DNA from: Planctomycetales bacterium
GTDB taxonomy: Bacteria > Planctomycetota > Phycisphaerae > SM23-33
DNA length: 6,395 nt
Assembly: GCA_030631085.1 (NCBI GenBank)
Contig: DAOVLV010000113.1
Span: 1 to 6,395, forward strand
Direction: 5' to 3'
Every line of letters begins with the position of its first letter. Within the stretch, counting starts at the first letter, position 1. Positions 6,123 through 6,395 of this stretch are shown here, in pieces. Under the pieces are notes generated by a model. That model was not told where the DNA came from. It did not search any database and was given only the letters and a program-made list of their open reading frames with translations. The position numbers and the translations under genes were made by a program.

Positions 6123-6395
6123 ATGAGATATACGATTAGTCTGGGCGTTGTATTGTTCCTGATTACCGGCAGTGCGGCGGTTTCACTTGCGCAGGGGATT
6201 GTTGTAGAGCGGGCGCGTATAGAGCGACGCGCAGAGCGGCGTATTGTTATCCGGTCAGGGCCGGTTACGGTTGGGCCTACCGTATCGACCCAGGGTGGTA
6301 TTCACCTTCCCGGCGGGCGAAGTTCCGGTCTTCCGTGGGTTACGACGGATTCGTCAGGCTACCGGTGGGACATCGCAGGCAACGGGACGGTCTCC
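6123..6395 (+). CDS. Exported protein of unknown function, truncated by the window edge
   Basis: An open frame of 91 codons runs from the ATG at 6123 to the end of the window with no stop. It starts with a clear signal peptide: MRYT, a hydrophobic run SLGVVLFLITGSAAVSLA, and probable cleavage before or after the Q at about residue 24. The mature part begins with an Arg/Glu-rich stretch (about 26-42, with VERARIERRAERR), followed by Gly-, Thr- and Val-rich sequence. The visible end, TDSSGYRWDIAGNGTVS, resembles the LTDGAGKQWRFQNYLNVYSG segment of the preceding protein in the spacing of its Asp, Gly, Trp and Gly residues. It may therefore carry a related N-terminal module; this is a by-eye comparison only. 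The 35-base gap and shared ribosome-binding context argue for one operon with the upstream gene. Function is unknown. Confidence 0.75.
   Translation, partial: MRYTISLGVVLFLITGSAAVSLAQGIVVERARIERRAERRIVIRSGPVTVGPTVSTQGGIHLPGGRSSGLPWVTTDSSGYRWDIAGNGTVS

Overview
The window looks like a chromosomal stretch from a moderately GC-rich, Gram-negative-type bacterium, most likely of the Planctomycetota (perhaps a Phycisphaerae-like lineage). This is an inference from gene style: a large membrane-anchored sulfatase-fold enzyme, a secreted beta-rich repeat protein ending in a HEAT-like segment, and repeat-filled intergenic gaps. No rRNA or other marker gene is present, so the assignment is provisional.

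Layout. Bases 1-320 (minus strand) hold the 5' part of a family 2 glycosyltransferase resembling polyprenyl/dolichyl-phosphate sugar synthases; it runs off the left edge. A 151-base divergent gap follows, with a good sigma70-type promoter facing right. Bases 472-3279 encode a 935-residue protein with about 12 membrane segments followed by an alkaline-phosphatase/sulfatase-superfamily domain. That domain has a Thr/Ser patch where classical sulfatases have the Cys/Ser of C/S-x-P-x-R. Bases 3461-3955 encode a compact YfcE-type metallophosphoesterase. A strong promoter then drives a 645-residue exported protein (4150-6087) and, 35 bases later, a second exported protein (6123 onward) cut by the right edge.

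How the genes fit together. The divergent glycosyltransferase and transferase-like sulfatase-fold protein suggest modification of envelope glycans or lipids. The last two genes form a probable operon of exported proteins of unknown function that share a ribosome-binding context and possibly a related N-terminal module. The phosphoesterase is a generic housekeeping-type enzyme.

The most unusual feature is between the genes. All three intergenic gaps downstream of the sulfatase-fold gene contain short tracts with an exact 7-base period but different unit sequences: NGAANNN (six units in each arm of a large inverted repeat), CCCTNNN (four units in the loop of a second inverted repeat) and AATGANN (three units). 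The second inverted repeat consists of two opposed hairpin-plus-T-run units whose only two differences are compensatory, and it supplies the stop codon of the phosphoesterase gene. The 645-residue protein carries six degenerate ~50-residue repeats arranged as three copies of a ~100-residue pair. I see no RNA gene, CRISPR array, transposase or defence system in the window.
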